Part shown: in pieces, positions 1 through 9,700 of the stretch
Layout of the letters: every line of letters starts with the position of its first letter
Position numbering within the stretch: the stretch's first letter is position 1
Assembly: GCF_036192275.1 (NCBI RefSeq)
Contig: NZ_CP108088.1
Coordinates: forward strand, 2,232,001-2,296,000
From: Streptomyces sp. NBC_00250
GTDB taxonomy: Bacteria; Actinomycetota; Actinomycetes; Streptomycetales; Streptomycetaceae
DNA: 64,000 nucleotides
Direction: 5' to 3'
Made by a program: the position numbers and the translations under genes
The notes under the pieces: generated by a model
What the model was told of the DNA's origin: nothing
What the model saw: the letters and a program-made list of their open reading frames with translations, nothing else
Databases searched by the model: none

Positions 1-294
1 ACGGACCGGGGTGGCCGAGACGCCGAAACGCTCACCGAGGGCGGGCGCGGAGTACACCTCGCCGGGGACGAGCTCGCCGCCGACGAGGGCGGTACGGAGG
101 GCGTCGAGGATCTGGCCGCGCACGGAGTGCCGTACGACGCGGGAGGCAGGGGCGGGGGCGGCCGGTTCGCCGTGGGTGTGCTCGCCCCGCGCGTACTCGT
201 GGGGTCGGGCCTGTTCCGGGACGCGGGCGGCGTCGTCGCCGAAGGGCGGGGACGGCCTCTCCGTCGCCCGCTCGCGCGCTGCGCCCTGCTCCAC
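1..294 (-). CDS. GntR-family transcriptional regulator (N-terminal part only)
   Basis: The gene reads leftwards and leaves the window after 98 codons. About 50 residues rich in Pro, Ala and Glu come first. They are followed by a winged-helix start that is typical of GntR regulators: SVRGQILDALRTALVGGEL, then PGEVYSAPALGERFGVSAT and PVR. I placed the start at GTG 294 because an AGGAGG sits six bases upstream. The effector domain (FCD, UTRA or other) lies outside the window, so the ligand and subfamily cannot be called. The neighbour on the right is transcribed away from it, so regulation of the FhuF-like gene is not implied. Confidence 0.8.
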   Translation of the reverse strand, partial: MEQGAARERATERPSPPFGDDAARVPEQARPHEYARGEHTHGEPAAPAPASRVVRHSVRGQILDALRTALVGGELVPGEVYSAPALGERFGVSATPVR

Positions 295-443
295 CCGGGT
301 CCTCCTGCGGCCTCGAACCGGTCCCCGCTCGCGTCGCGCGGGTCCTCTGTGCACCATAGGCGAACGGACCGACATCAGGGGTGTGAGGACTGCCTCGCTG
401 GTGGGGGCCTCGGGCCGGTGGTGAGAGGTGACCCCGAATCGGG

Positions 444-462
444 TAAGGTAAGGCTAACCTGC
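444..462. promoter_or_regulatory. Iron box (DmdR/IdeR-type operator)
   Basis: The 19-base stretch matches the actinobacterial iron-box palindrome (TTAGGTTAGGCTAACCTAA) at about 15 positions, with the strongest match in its central and right half. It ends 25 bases before the FhuF-like gene, where a DtxR-family repressor loaded with Fe(II) would block the promoter. Site and gene product agree in pointing to iron limitation. Binding itself is inferred. Confidence 0.75.
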
Positions 463-487
463 CAACGCTCGCGATTCGGTGGTCCGC

Positions 488-1354
488 ATGACCGTCCCCG
501 CTCTGTTGCCCGCCTCTTCGACCTCGCCCGTCGCGGCTGCCTACGCCCGGCTCGCCGAGGTCTTCCCCCACCTCCGGATAGAGGAACACGTCCGGGGTGA
601 GCGGCTGCCGCGCGGCGCGGGCTGGGTCGGCGCGGAGGAGCTCGCGGCCGGCGGCCCCGACCTCGACGCCTTCCTCGCCTGGGACAACGCGCAGGTGCTG
701 CGCGACTACGGCACCCAGGCCCGCCCCGACGTCGTCGCCAGCTTCGGACTGCACCGGTACGCCTGGCCGGCCTGTCTCCTCGTCACCGTCCCCTGGTTCC
801 TGGACCGCAGGGTGCCCCGGCTGCCCGCACGGAACGTCTCCTTCCAGCGTGCGCTGGGGCGGATGGCGGTGCGCGTGGAGGAGTTCGCCTGCCTGCCGGG
901 CGACCCCGCGGCGGCGCTGCCCGGCGCCCGGGTGGTCGCCGACGAGGACGCGCTGCGGGCCGAGGTGCGCGCCTCGCTCGCCGAGCACTTCGAGGCGATC
1001 CTCGACGGCTTCGGCTCCCGGATGCGGCGCGGCCGTCGTGCCCTGTGGGGGATGGCCACGGACGAGATCGTCGAGGGCCTCTGGTACGTCGGTGCCCTGC
1101 TCGGCGAGGAGCGCCGGGCGATGGCCGAGCTCGACCTCCTGATGCCGGGCACCGCCAAGCCGTACAAGCCGTACGCGGGCGCGGCGGGCTTCCGTGAACT
1201 GGCGGGCACGGAGGGGCCGGACGGCGCCCCGCGCGCCACGCGCGACCGGGCGACCTGCTGCTTCTTCTACACGCTGCGGCCCGAGGACACCTGCATCACC
1301 TGCCCGCGTACGTGCGACGCCGAGCGGGTCCGTCGGCTCACCGCGACCGCCTGA
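488..1354 (+). CDS. FhuF-like ferric-siderophore reductase, [2Fe-2S] protein
   Basis: This is a 288-residue cytoplasmic protein of the FhuF/IucA-IucC-like iron reductase group, which releases iron from imported ferric siderophores by reduction. The C-terminus carries the FhuF cysteine pattern CC-x10-C-x2-C (Cys257, Cys258, Cys269, Cys272) that binds an unusual [2Fe-2S] centre. An iron box lies directly upstream, so derepression at low iron is expected. I use ATG 488. GTG 479 is in frame and would add three residues, and neither start has a strong ribosome site. No siderophore transporter or biosynthesis gene is adjacent, so the cognate siderophore is unknown. Confidence 0.82.
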   Translation: MTVPALLPASSTSPVAAAYARLAEVFPHLRIEEHVRGERLPRGAGWVGAEELAAGGPDLDAFLAWDNAQVLRDYGTQARPDVVASFGLHRYAWPACLLVTVPWFLDRRVPRLPARNVSFQRALGRMAVRVEEFACLPGDPAAALPGARVVADEDALRAEVRASLAEHFEAILDGFGSRMRRGRRALWGMATDEIVEGLWYVGALLGEERRAMAELDLLMPGTAKPYKPYAGAAGFRELAGTEGPDGAPRATRDRATCCFFYTLRPEDTCITCPRTCDAERVRRLTATA

Positions 1355-1367
1355 GGCTCCCGAGTGG

Positions 1368-1393
1368 TTACGCCACCCGGAAGGGTGGCGTAA
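1368..1393 (+). terminator. Hairpin terminator after the FhuF-like gene
   Basis: A perfect 11-bp stem (TTACGCCACCC paired with GGGTGGCGTAA) around a GGAA tetraloop begins 13 bases after the stop. There is no long T tract, as is usual in Streptomyces. Confidence 0.75.
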
Positions 1394-1558
1394 ATCGAAC
1401 TCGATTCCCGTTCCCTGTATGGGCGTTCGACCAGATCGCACCTATTCGTATGCCGTGGCGCCCCGATGGCGTGCTCTTGCCCGGAAACCCCTTGAGCGCC
1501 CCACGGGGTCGGCCAGTATGGGCCGCCAAACGCCCTACTGCGATGCAAGGGACACCGC

Positions 1559-2683
1559 ATGAGACTGACCGACATATCGCTGGACTGGCTGCTTCCGGGT
1601 GGCGTGATGGTGGCCGGAGTCCTGACGGCGGTGGCGGTGCTCGCGCGCGGGAAGCGCGCCGGTGACCAGGCCGCGGCCGAGGACTCCTGGGAACGCAGTG
1701 AGGAGCGCCGCAGACGCAAGGAAGCCGTGTACGGCACCGCTTCCTACGTCCTCCTCTTCTGCTGTGCCGCGGTCGCCGCGGCACTGTCCTTCCACGGACT
1801 CGTCGGCTTCGGCCGGCAGAACCTCAATCTCACCGGGGGCTGGGAGTACCTCGTCCCCTTCGGCCTCGACGGCGCCGCCATGTTCTGCTCGGTGCTCGCG
1901 GTCCGCGAGGCGAGCCACGGCGACGCGGCGCTCGGCTCGCGTCTGCTCGTCTGGCTGTTCGCGGGCGCGGCGGCCTGGTTCAACTGGGTGCACGCACCGC
2001 GAGGCCTCGGCCACGACGGCGCCCCGCAGTTCTTCGCGGGCATGTCCCTCTCGGCGGCGGTCCTCTTCGACCGGGCCCTCAAGCAGACCCGCAGGGCCGC
2101 GCTGCGCGAGCAGGGCCTGGTGCCCCGCCCGCTGCCGCAGATCCGGATCGTGCGGTGGATGAGGGCGCCCCGGGAGACGTTCGCCGCCTGGTCGCTGATG
2201 CTGCTGGAGGGCGTACGGACCCTGGACGAGGCCGTCGACGAGGTGCGCGAGGACCGGCGGGAGAAGGAGCAGAACCGCATCCGTCGGCGCGACCAGGTCA
2301 AGCTCGACCGGGCACGGCTGAAGGCGATCAACCGCCAGCACCGCGCCTTCGGGCTCGGCAGGGGCGGCGGCCGTCAGGTGGAGATGGCGGCGCTGAACGC
2401 CGCGGCAGGTTCCGGTACGGGCCCGGGTTCGGGGTCCGGCACCGGGTCGGGTTCGGGTTCCGCCACGGCGTCCGTACAGGCCGCCGTCGCGGAACCCGCC
2501 ATAGCGGACCCGGGACAACTGCCGCTTCGACCCCGGCCCTCCCTCCAGGCCGTCAGAGGCCGTGACATCCAGACGGGTGACTCCCGGACGGTGGACCTCA
2601 CCGCGGAGGACGACACCCAGACGCTGCCCCGGCTCGACTCCCTTGAGCGCAAGCTCAAGGATCTGGAGCAGCAGTTCGGCTGA
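1559..2683 (+). CDS. DUF2637 membrane protein (Spd-like)
   Basis: This 374-residue protein matches the DUF2637 family, which is nearly confined to Streptomyces and relatives. Four or so hydrophobic segments lie in residues 8-170, around LLFCCAAVAAALSFHGLV and LLVWLFAGAAAWFNW. A charged cytoplasmic helix follows (about 220-270, rich in Arg, Glu and Lys), then a Gly-Ser-Thr low-complexity linker and a tail that may form a coiled coil (SLERKLKDLEQQF). Some family members resemble SpdB plasmid-spreading proteins, but this copy is chromosomal and stands alone, so no transfer role is implied. AAGGGA before ATG 1559 supports the start. The function is unknown. Confidence 0.85.
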   Translation: MRLTDISLDWLLPGGVMVAGVLTAVAVLARGKRAGDQAAAEDSWERSEERRRRKEAVYGTASYVLLFCCAAVAAALSFHGLVGFGRQNLNLTGGWEYLVPFGLDGAAMFCSVLAVREASHGDAALGSRLLVWLFAGAAAWFNWVHAPRGLGHDGAPQFFAGMSLSAAVLFDRALKQTRRAALREQGLVPRPLPQIRIVRWMRAPRETFAAWSLMLLEGVRTLDEAVDEVREDRREKEQNRIRRRDQVKLDRARLKAINRQHRAFGLGRGGGRQVEMAALNAAAGSGTGPGSGSGTGSGSGSATASVQAAVAEPAIADPGQLPLRPRPSLQAVRGRDIQTGDSRTVDLTAEDDTQTLPRLDSLERKLKDLEQQFG

Positions 2684-2699
2684 GCACCCCTCCGCAGAC

Positions 2700-2730
2700 C
2701 GGCGGGGCCGCCTCTCAGGCGGCCCCGCCG
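2700..2730. terminator. Bidirectional hairpin between convergent genes
   Basis: A perfect 14-bp stem (CGGCGGGGCCGCCT with its complement) closes a three-base loop. It serves the DUF2637 gene on the plus strand. On the minus strand the stop codon of the ATPase gene (2715-2717) lies in the loop and first stem base, so termination would occur right at the end of translation. Confidence 0.8.
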
Positions 2731-3185
2731 TTCAGTTCGAACCACACCACCTTGCCGACCTCGTGGTCCTCGACCCCCCAGGAGTCGGCCAGGGCCTCGA
2801 CGAGGACGAGTCCTCTGCCGTGCGTACCGTCGTCGGCGCGCGGTACGTGCGGTGGCGCGAGTCCGGGGACGAAGTCACGGACCTCGACCCTCAGCTGCTC
2901 GGGCACGACCGTCGCGGTCACGACGGCGCCGTGCTCGGTGTGGATCAGGGCGTTGGTCACCAGTTCGCTGGTGAGCAGCTCCGCCACGTCGGAGGCGCCC
3001 GGTCCGCCCCACTTCCGCAGCAGTTCACGCAGGGCATGTCGCACCTCCGGCACCGCGGTGAGATCTGCGCATCCCACCTTTCTGAGCAGTTGAGTCGGCT
3101 GTCGTGCCTCCCCGGCCATAACCCCCACCCACAGATCGCGTCGAACAGGCTCACGGGGATGCATGCCCCGCCAAAACGCCCGCAT
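2715..3185 (-). CDS. Anti-sigma-factor-type ATP-binding protein (HATPase, RsbW/SpoIIAB-like)
   Basis: A small GHKL ATPase-like protein of up to 156 residues. Visible are the N box (ELLTSELVTNALIH), a G1-like segment (VEVRDFVPG) and the G2 box (HGRGLVLVEALADSWG). Such stand-alone domains are abundant in Streptomyces and are thought to act as anti-sigma kinases or regulatory partners; the target here is unknown. The start at ATG 3185 lies four bases after the poxB stop, so the two genes probably share a transcript and may be translationally coupled. Alternative starts are ATG 3163 and ATG 3120 (MAGEARQ), the latter preceded by GGTGGGGG. Confidence 0.8.
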   Translation of the reverse strand: MRAFWRGMHPREPVRRDLWVGVMAGEARQPTQLLRKVGCADLTAVPEVRHALRELLRKWGGPGASDVAELLTSELVTNALIHTEHGAVVTATVVPEQLRVEVRDFVPGLAPPHVPRADDGTHGRGLVLVEALADSWGVEDHEVGKVVWFELNGGAA

Positions 3186-3189
3186 TCCC

Positions 3190-4932
3190 TCAGAGTCGGG
3201 GCACGTTGCGCAGGTTGGACCGTGCCATCTGCACCATCCGGCCCACTCCCCCGTCCAGGACGATCTTGCTGGCGGAGAGGGCGAAGCCGGTGACCATGTC
3301 GGCTCTGATCTTCGGCGGGATGGAGAGCGCGTTGGGGTCGGTGACGACGTCCACCAGGGCCGGGCCCTTGTGTCTGAAGGCGTCCTTGAGGGCGCTCGTC
3401 AGGTGCTTGGGCTTCTCGACCCGTACGCCGTAGGCACCGGCGGCGCGGGCGATGGCCGCGAAGTCCGGGTTCTTGTTCGTCGTTCCGTACGAGGGGAGTC
3501 CGGAGACCAGCATCTCCAGCTCGACCATGCCGAGCGAGGAGTTGTTGAAGACGATCACCTTCACCGGCAGGTCGTACTGCACGAGGGTGAGGAAGTCGCC
3601 CATCAGCATGGAGAATCCGCCGTCGCCGGAGAGCGAGACGACCTGCCGGTTCCGGTCGGTGAACTGCGCGCCGATGGCCTGCGGCAGCGCGTTCGCCATG
3701 GAGCCGTGACTGAACGAACCGATGATCCTGCGCCGCCCGTTGGGGCTGAGGTAGCGGGCCGCCCAGACGTTGCACATGCCGGTGTCCACGGTGAACACGG
3801 CGTCTCCGTCGGCCAGTTCGTCGATGACGGAGGCGACGTACTCCGGGTGGATCGGAACGTGCTTCTCGACCTTGCGGGTGTAGGCCTTGACGACGCCTTC
3901 GAGGGCGTCGGCGTGCTTCTTCAGCATCTTGTCGAGGAAGCGGCGGTCGCTCTTGGCGCGGACGCGCGGGGCCACACAGCGCAGGGTCTCGCGGACGTCT
4001 CCCCAGACGGCCAGGTCGAGCCGGGACCGGCGGCCGAGGTGCTCGGGCCGGACGTCCACCTGCACGATCTTGACGTCGTCGGGCAGGAAGGCGTTGTACG
4101 GGAAGTCGGTGCCGAGCAGGATCAGCAGATCGCACTCATGGGTGGCCTCGTAGGCGGCGCCGTAGCCGAGCAGTCCGCTCATGCCGACGTCGTACGGATT
4201 GTCGTACTGGATCCACTCCTTGCCGCGCAGGGCATGGCCGACCGGAGACTTGATCCGCTCGGCGAACTGCATCACCTCGGCGTGCGCCCCGGCCGTACCG
4301 CTGCCGCAGAAGAGCGTCACCCGGTCGGCCGCGTCGATCATCCGCACCAGGGCGTCGATCTCGGCGTCCCCCGGGCGGACGGTCGGCCGGGTGGTGACGA
4401 GCGCCGTCTCCACCGCCTTCTCCGGGGCCGACTGGGAGGCGATGTCGCCGGGCAGCGAGACCACGCTGACGCCGCCGCGGCCGACGGCGTGCTGGATCGC
4501 CGTGTGGAGCAGCCGGGGCATCTGCTTCGGGTTGGAGATGAGTTCGCTGTAGTGACTGCACTCGCGGAACAACCGGTCGGGGTGGGTCTCCTGGAAGTAG
4601 CCCAGGCCGATCTCGCTGGACGGGATGTGCGAGGCGAGGGCCAGGACGGGGGCCATCGAGCGATGGGCGTCGTACAGGCCGTTGATGAGGTGCAGGTTCC
4701 CCGGGCCGCAGGAGCCGGCGCAGGCGGCGAGCCGGCCGGTGATCTGGGCCTCGGCCCCGGCGGCGAAGGCCGCGACCTCCTCGTGCCGCACCTGGATCCA
4801 GTCGAGCGAGGGGGTCCGGCGGATCGCGTCGACGACCGGGTTCAGGCTGTCACCGACGACGCCGTACAGGCGCCGGACTCCCGCGCGCACGAGGATGTCG
4901 ACGAACTGTTCCGCCACGTTCTGTTTGGCCAT
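3190..4932 (-). CDS. poxB: Thiamine-pyrophosphate-dependent pyruvate oxidase/dehydrogenase (PoxB type)
   Basis: A 580-residue enzyme with the three-domain TPP fold. The N-terminal PYR domain carries YGVVGDSLNPVVDAIR and the cofactor-activating Glu in QVRHEEVAAFAAGAEAQ. A central FAD/nucleotide domain follows, then the PP domain with the TPP-Mg motif (LSGDGGFSMLMGDFL ending in FNN). The length fits E. coli PoxB, which decarboxylates pyruvate to acetate and CO2 and passes electrons to quinone at the membrane. GGAG before ATG 4932 supports the start. The downstream ATPase gene follows by four bases. The substrate could be a different 2-oxo acid. Confidence 0.88.
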   Translation of the reverse strand: MAKQNVAEQFVDILVRAGVRRLYGVVGDSLNPVVDAIRRTPSLDWIQVRHEEVAAFAAGAEAQITGRLAACAGSCGPGNLHLINGLYDAHRSMAPVLALASHIPSSEIGLGYFQETHPDRLFRECSHYSELISNPKQMPRLLHTAIQHAVGRGGVSVVSLPGDIASQSAPEKAVETALVTTRPTVRPGDAEIDALVRMIDAADRVTLFCGSGTAGAHAEVMQFAERIKSPVGHALRGKEWIQYDNPYDVGMSGLLGYGAAYEATHECDLLILLGTDFPYNAFLPDDVKIVQVDVRPEHLGRRSRLDLAVWGDVRETLRCVAPRVRAKSDRRFLDKMLKKHADALEGVVKAYTRKVEKHVPIHPEYVASVIDELADGDAVFTVDTGMCNVWAARYLSPNGRRRIIGSFSHGSMANALPQAIGAQFTDRNRQVVSLSGDGGFSMLMGDFLTLVQYDLPVKVIVFNNSSLGMVELEMLVSGLPSYGTTNKNPDFAAIARAAGAYGVRVEKPKHLTSALKDAFRHKGPALVDVVTDPNALSIPPKIRADMVTGFALSASKIVLDGGVGRMVQMARSNLRNVPRL

Positions 4933-4973
4933 GGCTCCATCAACACATGGCCCGGCGGGTTGCGCCCGGTGGA

Positions 4974-6656
4974 TTACGCCTCCCAGACGCCCACCCCCGT
5001 ACGGTCGTCGGCGTAACCGGTCACCCTCAGCTGGGTGTCGGCGAGGAACGCGGCGAGGCCGGGCGCCTCGGCTGCGCCCCAGCGGGCGGCGAGCTCGCGG
5101 GCGAGGGCGGGTTCGCCGCGCATCGGTTCGGCGAGGCCGGGCGAGGCGAGGAGCAGGGTGTCGCCGGGGCGGGCGACGGACGCTCGGAAGCGGAACGGCT
5201 CGGCGGGCGGCGGCACGGGCTCCTCGACGAGCGGCCCCGGGGCGGTCGTGATGCCGAGGTCCATGGTGAGCCGGTCGCCCTCCTCGGTCTCTTCGGCGGC
5301 GGTGGTGGGCGGGGAGCCGAAGCCGAGGACGGGGGCGCCGGTGACGGCGGCCTGTTCGGGCAGGAGCGGTTCGATGTCCTGCCAGGAGCCGTCACGGAGC
5401 CGGAAGAGCCCACCGCCGCCGATGCCGAAGAAGACCCGGGTGCGGCAGTCGGGGTCGGCGGGGACGAGCAGACAGCGGAGCGTCGCGGTGTACTCGTCGG
5501 GGGCGAGGCCGCGCTCGGCGGCGCGGGTGCGGAGCTTTCCGTACGTACGGTCGGTCAGCCGGTGCAGTCCCGACTTGAGGTCGCCGCGGCGGCCGGACCT
5601 GATGTCCTCGGAGAGCCGGGCATGACTGCGGCAGACGGCCTCGGCGATCCACTGGCAGGCGTCGGCGGCGGCGAGATGGGCGTCCTCGGCGGCGCGGGAC
5701 CCGGCGGCGACGGCGACGAGGACGAGCGCGGTCTCGTCGTGGCCGAAGCGGGCGGTGAGCAGGGCGTCGCGGCGGGGCTCGCCCCGGTAGCGCGCGGAGT
5801 CGCCGCGTACGGAGGCGGCCCGGAGGGTGCAAGTGCCGTAACGGGCCCCGTCGAGCACGGTGTCGGACACCAGCTCGCCGAGCTCCCCGGGCCGGGCGAC
5901 GGGCAGTGCGGTCGGCTCGGGCTCGTAGGTGGGGGGCCTGCTGCCGACGTATCCGGTACGGGGCCGGGGCACGGAGACCTCGACGGTGAGGTCGGCTTCG
6001 GAGCCGGAGCCGGAGCCGGCACGGTCCCGGTCCTCGAACCCCGGTTCGGGCTCGGGCTCGAACTCCGGGTCCTGCCGGGGCGGGACCGGGGGCACCTGCA
6101 CCTGGACGGTGGGCACCTCGACGGGCGGCGCGGGCGGCGAAGGAGGGGGAGGCGGCGGCGCGGCAAAGGTCTGCGGCCCTTCCTGCCGTACCTCCCACGG
6201 CGCGGGTGGCGCGGCGGGGGCCGGTGGCGGGGTGTGCGGCGCGGAAGAGGGGCCCTGCGCGGTGGGCGGGGGCGGCGGCGTGGAAGGCGCGCTCGGGGCC
6301 CTGGCCGGGTTCGGCGGTCCGCCCGTCCCGGGTGGCGCGTGCGGCGGGGCCGGGGCGGGGCCGGCCGTCGCGCCCCACGGGTCCGGCGTCCTGCGGGGCG
6401 GGGCGGGCGTGGGGTCCGGGCCCTGTGCGGCCGGACTCTGTGCGGCCGGACTCTGTGACGCCGGGCGCGGGTCCGGCACGGGTGCCGGGCCGGACGAGGC
6501 GCTGGGCGCCGACTCCCGTGTCGGCGGGTCCGTCGTGGCCCTCGTCGCCGTCGTGAAGTGGTCGTCGAGTGTGTCACCCGACGCCGTCGGGGCCGTGTCC
6601 GGCGCCGACTCGTCGTAGAGCTTGTCCCACCAGTTGTCGTCCCCCTGCTGAGTCAT
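4974..6656 (-). CDS. PP2C-like protein with a long proline-rich N-terminus; probable pseudophosphatase
   Basis: A 560-residue protein. Residues 1-250 are disordered and rich in Pro, Ala and acidic residues, including short tandem AQSPA repeats. Residues from about 270 to the end look like a PP2C/PPM domain. The first motif keeps an Asp (RGEPRRDALL) and the last is close to the family DN-x-T motif (YADDRTGVGV). The central metal-binding motif DGxGG is replaced by VAVAAGSRAAEDA and the SDGL motif by LLASPGLAEP, so catalysis is doubtful. ATG 6656 has AAGGGC upstream; an in-frame start 14 codons earlier is less likely. The gene ends 41 bases before poxB on the same strand, so it may share its transcript. 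Confidence 0.8.
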   Translation of the reverse strand: MTQQGDDNWWDKLYDESAPDTAPTASGDTLDDHFTTATRATTDPPTRESAPSASSGPAPVPDPRPASQSPAAQSPAAQGPDPTPAPPRRTPDPWGATAGPAPAPPHAPPGTGGPPNPARAPSAPSTPPPPPTAQGPSSAPHTPPPAPAAPPAPWEVRQEGPQTFAAPPPPPPSPPAPPVEVPTVQVQVPPVPPRQDPEFEPEPEPGFEDRDRAGSGSGSEADLTVEVSVPRPRTGYVGSRPPTYEPEPTALPVARPGELGELVSDTVLDGARYGTCTLRAASVRGDSARYRGEPRRDALLTARFGHDETALVLVAVAAGSRAAEDAHLAAADACQWIAEAVCRSHARLSEDIRSGRRGDLKSGLHRLTDRTYGKLRTRAAERGLAPDEYTATLRCLLVPADPDCRTRVFFGIGGGGLFRLRDGSWQDIEPLLPEQAAVTGAPVLGFGSPPTTAAEETEEGDRLTMDLGITTAPGPLVEEPVPPPAEPFRFRASVARPGDTLLLASPGLAEPMRGEPALARELAARWGAAEAPGLAAFLADTQLRVTGYADDRTGVGVWEA

Positions 6657-6724
6657 GCCCTTATTGTCCACCGCGCGGGGCGCCCGAAAACGGGACATCA
6701 GGAAAACCGTTGCTGCAAATGGGT

Positions 6725-6772
6725 GGTCCGCCGGACGGCCCCACCCCCCACGGGAAGGACGTCCGGCGGACC
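6725..6772 (-). terminator. Hairpin after the subtilase gene
   Basis: Inverted 13-base arms (GGTCCGCCGGACG and its exact complement) are separated by 22 bases, starting eight bases after the subtilase stop on the minus strand. The long loop makes it weaker than a canonical terminator, but there is no other candidate in this gap. Confidence 0.6.
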
Positions 6773-6779
6773 GGCGTGA

Positions 6780-9700
6780 TCAGCGCACGTCGTAGGCGCG
6801 GACCACGGTCTGGGTGACGGAGTTGCCGTTGGCGTCCGTCAGTTCGGTCTTCAGGGTGACCGGCTTGCCGGTCGCGCCCGTGTGGTTCACGGTCGCGGTC
6901 CAGTTGCCGCCCTGCTGAGAGACCCGCGCTTCGGTCCAGGTCGTACCCCCGTCGTAGGAGTACGAGAGCTTGGCCGAGGTGAGCGCTGCGGGGGTGTAGC
7001 CCGCGTGACCCGTCGCGGTGAGGCCGATGTGCTGGCCGTCGGTCGCGGCGAGGGTCTTGAGTCCGTCCTCCGGAAGGTCGTACCGGGGGAAGAGAATCGG
7101 GATGCCCTGAGAATAGACGCTCTCGTCAAGCTTGGAGGTGAATTTCCACACCGAGTTGACGGACGTGGAGCGGGCCCACACCTTGCTGCCGATCTTCATG
7201 GTGTTCTGTTCGAGCGTGTACGTCCCGGCTTCGGCCGGTACCTCGAAGGCGCCGAACGGCCAGCCGTTCTGCCCGAGGAGCTCACCGTCGCGGCTGAGGC
7301 TCAGGTTGCCGATGTCACCGAAGGAACCGGCCTCGGCGTAGTGGGTGCTGTCGCCCCACATGGCGGCGGAGAAGCCGATGTAGTTGCCCTGGCGCTCGGC
7401 GGCGAGGACCGGCTTGCCGGTGGCGTCGCGGGGGGCGGTGGGGGCGATGACGCCGTCGTACCAGTTCTCGGTGCGCTTCTCGCCGGACTTGTAGGTGTGC
7501 GCGGTGCCGATCATCAGTTCGCCGAACGGGAAGCTGCTGCCGACCATCTCGGCCCAGGCGGTGTCGCCGCCCGTGTAGTACTCGGTGCGGCTGCCGGGCG
7601 CCGGGACGCTCTCCAGGGAGCCGAAGGTGACGCGGGTGCCGTTCGGGCGGTAGGCGTCCGCGAAGTACATGAAGTCGGCGGCGATCCCGGCCGAGCCGTA
7701 GCGGGCGTCCTTGCGGCCGAGACGGGAGTCCTGGACGCGGTAGGTCTTCTCGTCGCGGACGGAGCCGGACTCGGGGAAGGCCAGGTTGTAGGAGTACGGG
7801 CTCTTCGCGGTGGCCTTCCAGTCGAGCGTGACCTCACCGGCCGCCAGCTTGCCGCGGAGGGCCGCCGCCTCGCCGGACGGGACGGACAGGACGGGCAGGC
7901 CGAGGCCGGTGAACGAGCCGCCCGGGTACCAGCGTTCGGGTGTCGAGTGGTGGACGATCACGGCGACGGCGCCGGCGGCCTTGGCGTCACGGGCGAGGGC
8001 GCCCGCGGCGGTGGAGTCGTCGGGCAGTCGGACGAGGGCGATGCGGCCCTGGACGCCGGCGGCCTTCAGCTCGTCCGGGGTGCCGGCACCCGCGTCGACG
8101 AGCCGGGCGGAGCCGGTGCCGTCGAGGTTGTCGGAGCCGGTGGAGGCGGTGAGCGGGTGCAGGGTCAGACCGTCGGTGGTGCGCAGCGAGGTGATCAGCG
8201 GGGCCGCGGTGCGCCAGTAGCTGCCGAACTCGAAGTCGCCCTCGTCGGCGGCACCTTCGACCGAGGCGTAGTAGCCGCGGATGGTACGGGGTCCGGCGGC
8301 GGTGCCGGCGTGCAGCCAGAAGTCGTCCCAGGAGCGGGAGAACGCGAGGGTGGCGCCGCGGAGTTCGCCGGGCTTGTCGGTCTTCACCGACAGCTTGTGG
8401 GCCTTGCGGGCGTCGAGGACGACGGTGGTGTCCTTCTTCAGCTCCAGCTGCGGGCGGCCGAGGTAGCTGAGCGAGTCGGTCAGCTTGGCGCCCTCTTCGA
8501 CGTCGGGGCTGGTGACGAAGGAGGAGAGGAAGTAGCTGCCGGGGCGCAGGCGGTAGACCTGGTCGGCGGCGCCCTCGTTGAAGCGGCGCTCGCCGCTCGC
8601 GACGTCGGTGCCGATGACGTCGAGGGACGAGGCGCCGGAGGCGGGCTTGCCCTGACGGTCGATCAGCTTGACGCGGAGGGTGACGGTTTCGGGCTCCACG
8701 TAGAGGGAGAACGGGGTGGAGACGTGGAGGCCGCCCTTGCCGGTGGCGATCACGCGGCCGGTGACGTCGCCGTACTGGGCGCGGTCGAGGGCGGCGTCGG
8801 GGGCGAGCTCCAGCGGGACCTGGACGGTCGCGCCGGCCGGGACGGTGACGGTGCCCTGGCCGAGGCGGGCGACCGAACTCCGCACGCGGGAGCCGTCGTT
8901 GCCGGTGACCTTCTCGACGGCCAGGTTCAGGGTGACCGGGGCGTCGGAGGTGTTGGTGTACGGGACGGACACCGTGGTGCGGTCGGTCCTGTCCTGCGGC
9001 CAGTTGAAGGTGCCGCCCTGGACGGCGGAGGCGCCGAGGACCGTCTGGTCGATGGCCGACTTGACGTCGAGGCGGCCGCCGCCGACCTCGCGGACGTCGC
9101 CGGGGAGGTCGCTCTCGGCGGAGGAGACGAGGGCGGCCTTGATCTGCTGGGCGGTCCAGTCGGGGTGGCGCTGCTTGACGATGGCGGCGGCGCCCGCGAC
9201 GTGCGGGGTGGCCATCGACGTACCGGACATGGACTGGTAGGCGTACACGCCCCGGCCGCCGGCGGCCGCGGCGGAGATGTTCACGCCGGGCGCGGCTATC
9301 TCGGGCTTGAGGGTGTGGTTGACGATCGTCGGGCCGCGGCTGGAGAAGTACGCGGTGGAGTCGTCGCGGTCGGTGGCGCCGACGGTGAGGACGCTGGGCG
9401 CACAGCCGGGCGAGGAGACCGTGTTGAGGGTCGGGCCCGAGTTTCCGGCGGCGATGACGAACAACGTGCCCTTGTTCTGGGCGAGTTCCTCGGCGGCGAC
9501 GCTCATCGGGTCGGTGCAGTCGGTGGGGGCGGGGTTGCCGAGGCTCATGGAGACGACGTCGGCGCCCTGCGCGACGGCCCACTCCATGCCGGCGATGATC
9601 CACGAGGTGGCGCCGGAGCCGGAGTCGTTGAGGACCTTGCCGTTGAGGAGCTCCGCGCCGGGCGCGACGCCCTTCTTCGCGCCGCCGCTCGCGGCGCCGG

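Noticed and set aside
1559..2683. Integrated plasmid marker (SpdB-like DUF2637)
   Set aside because: No integrase, tra gene, replication gene or attachment site was seen nearby; DUF2637 proteins are often chromosomal.
3163..5016. 617-codon plus-strand frame opposite poxB
   Set aside because: Antisense shadow of an enzyme with intact TPP motifs.
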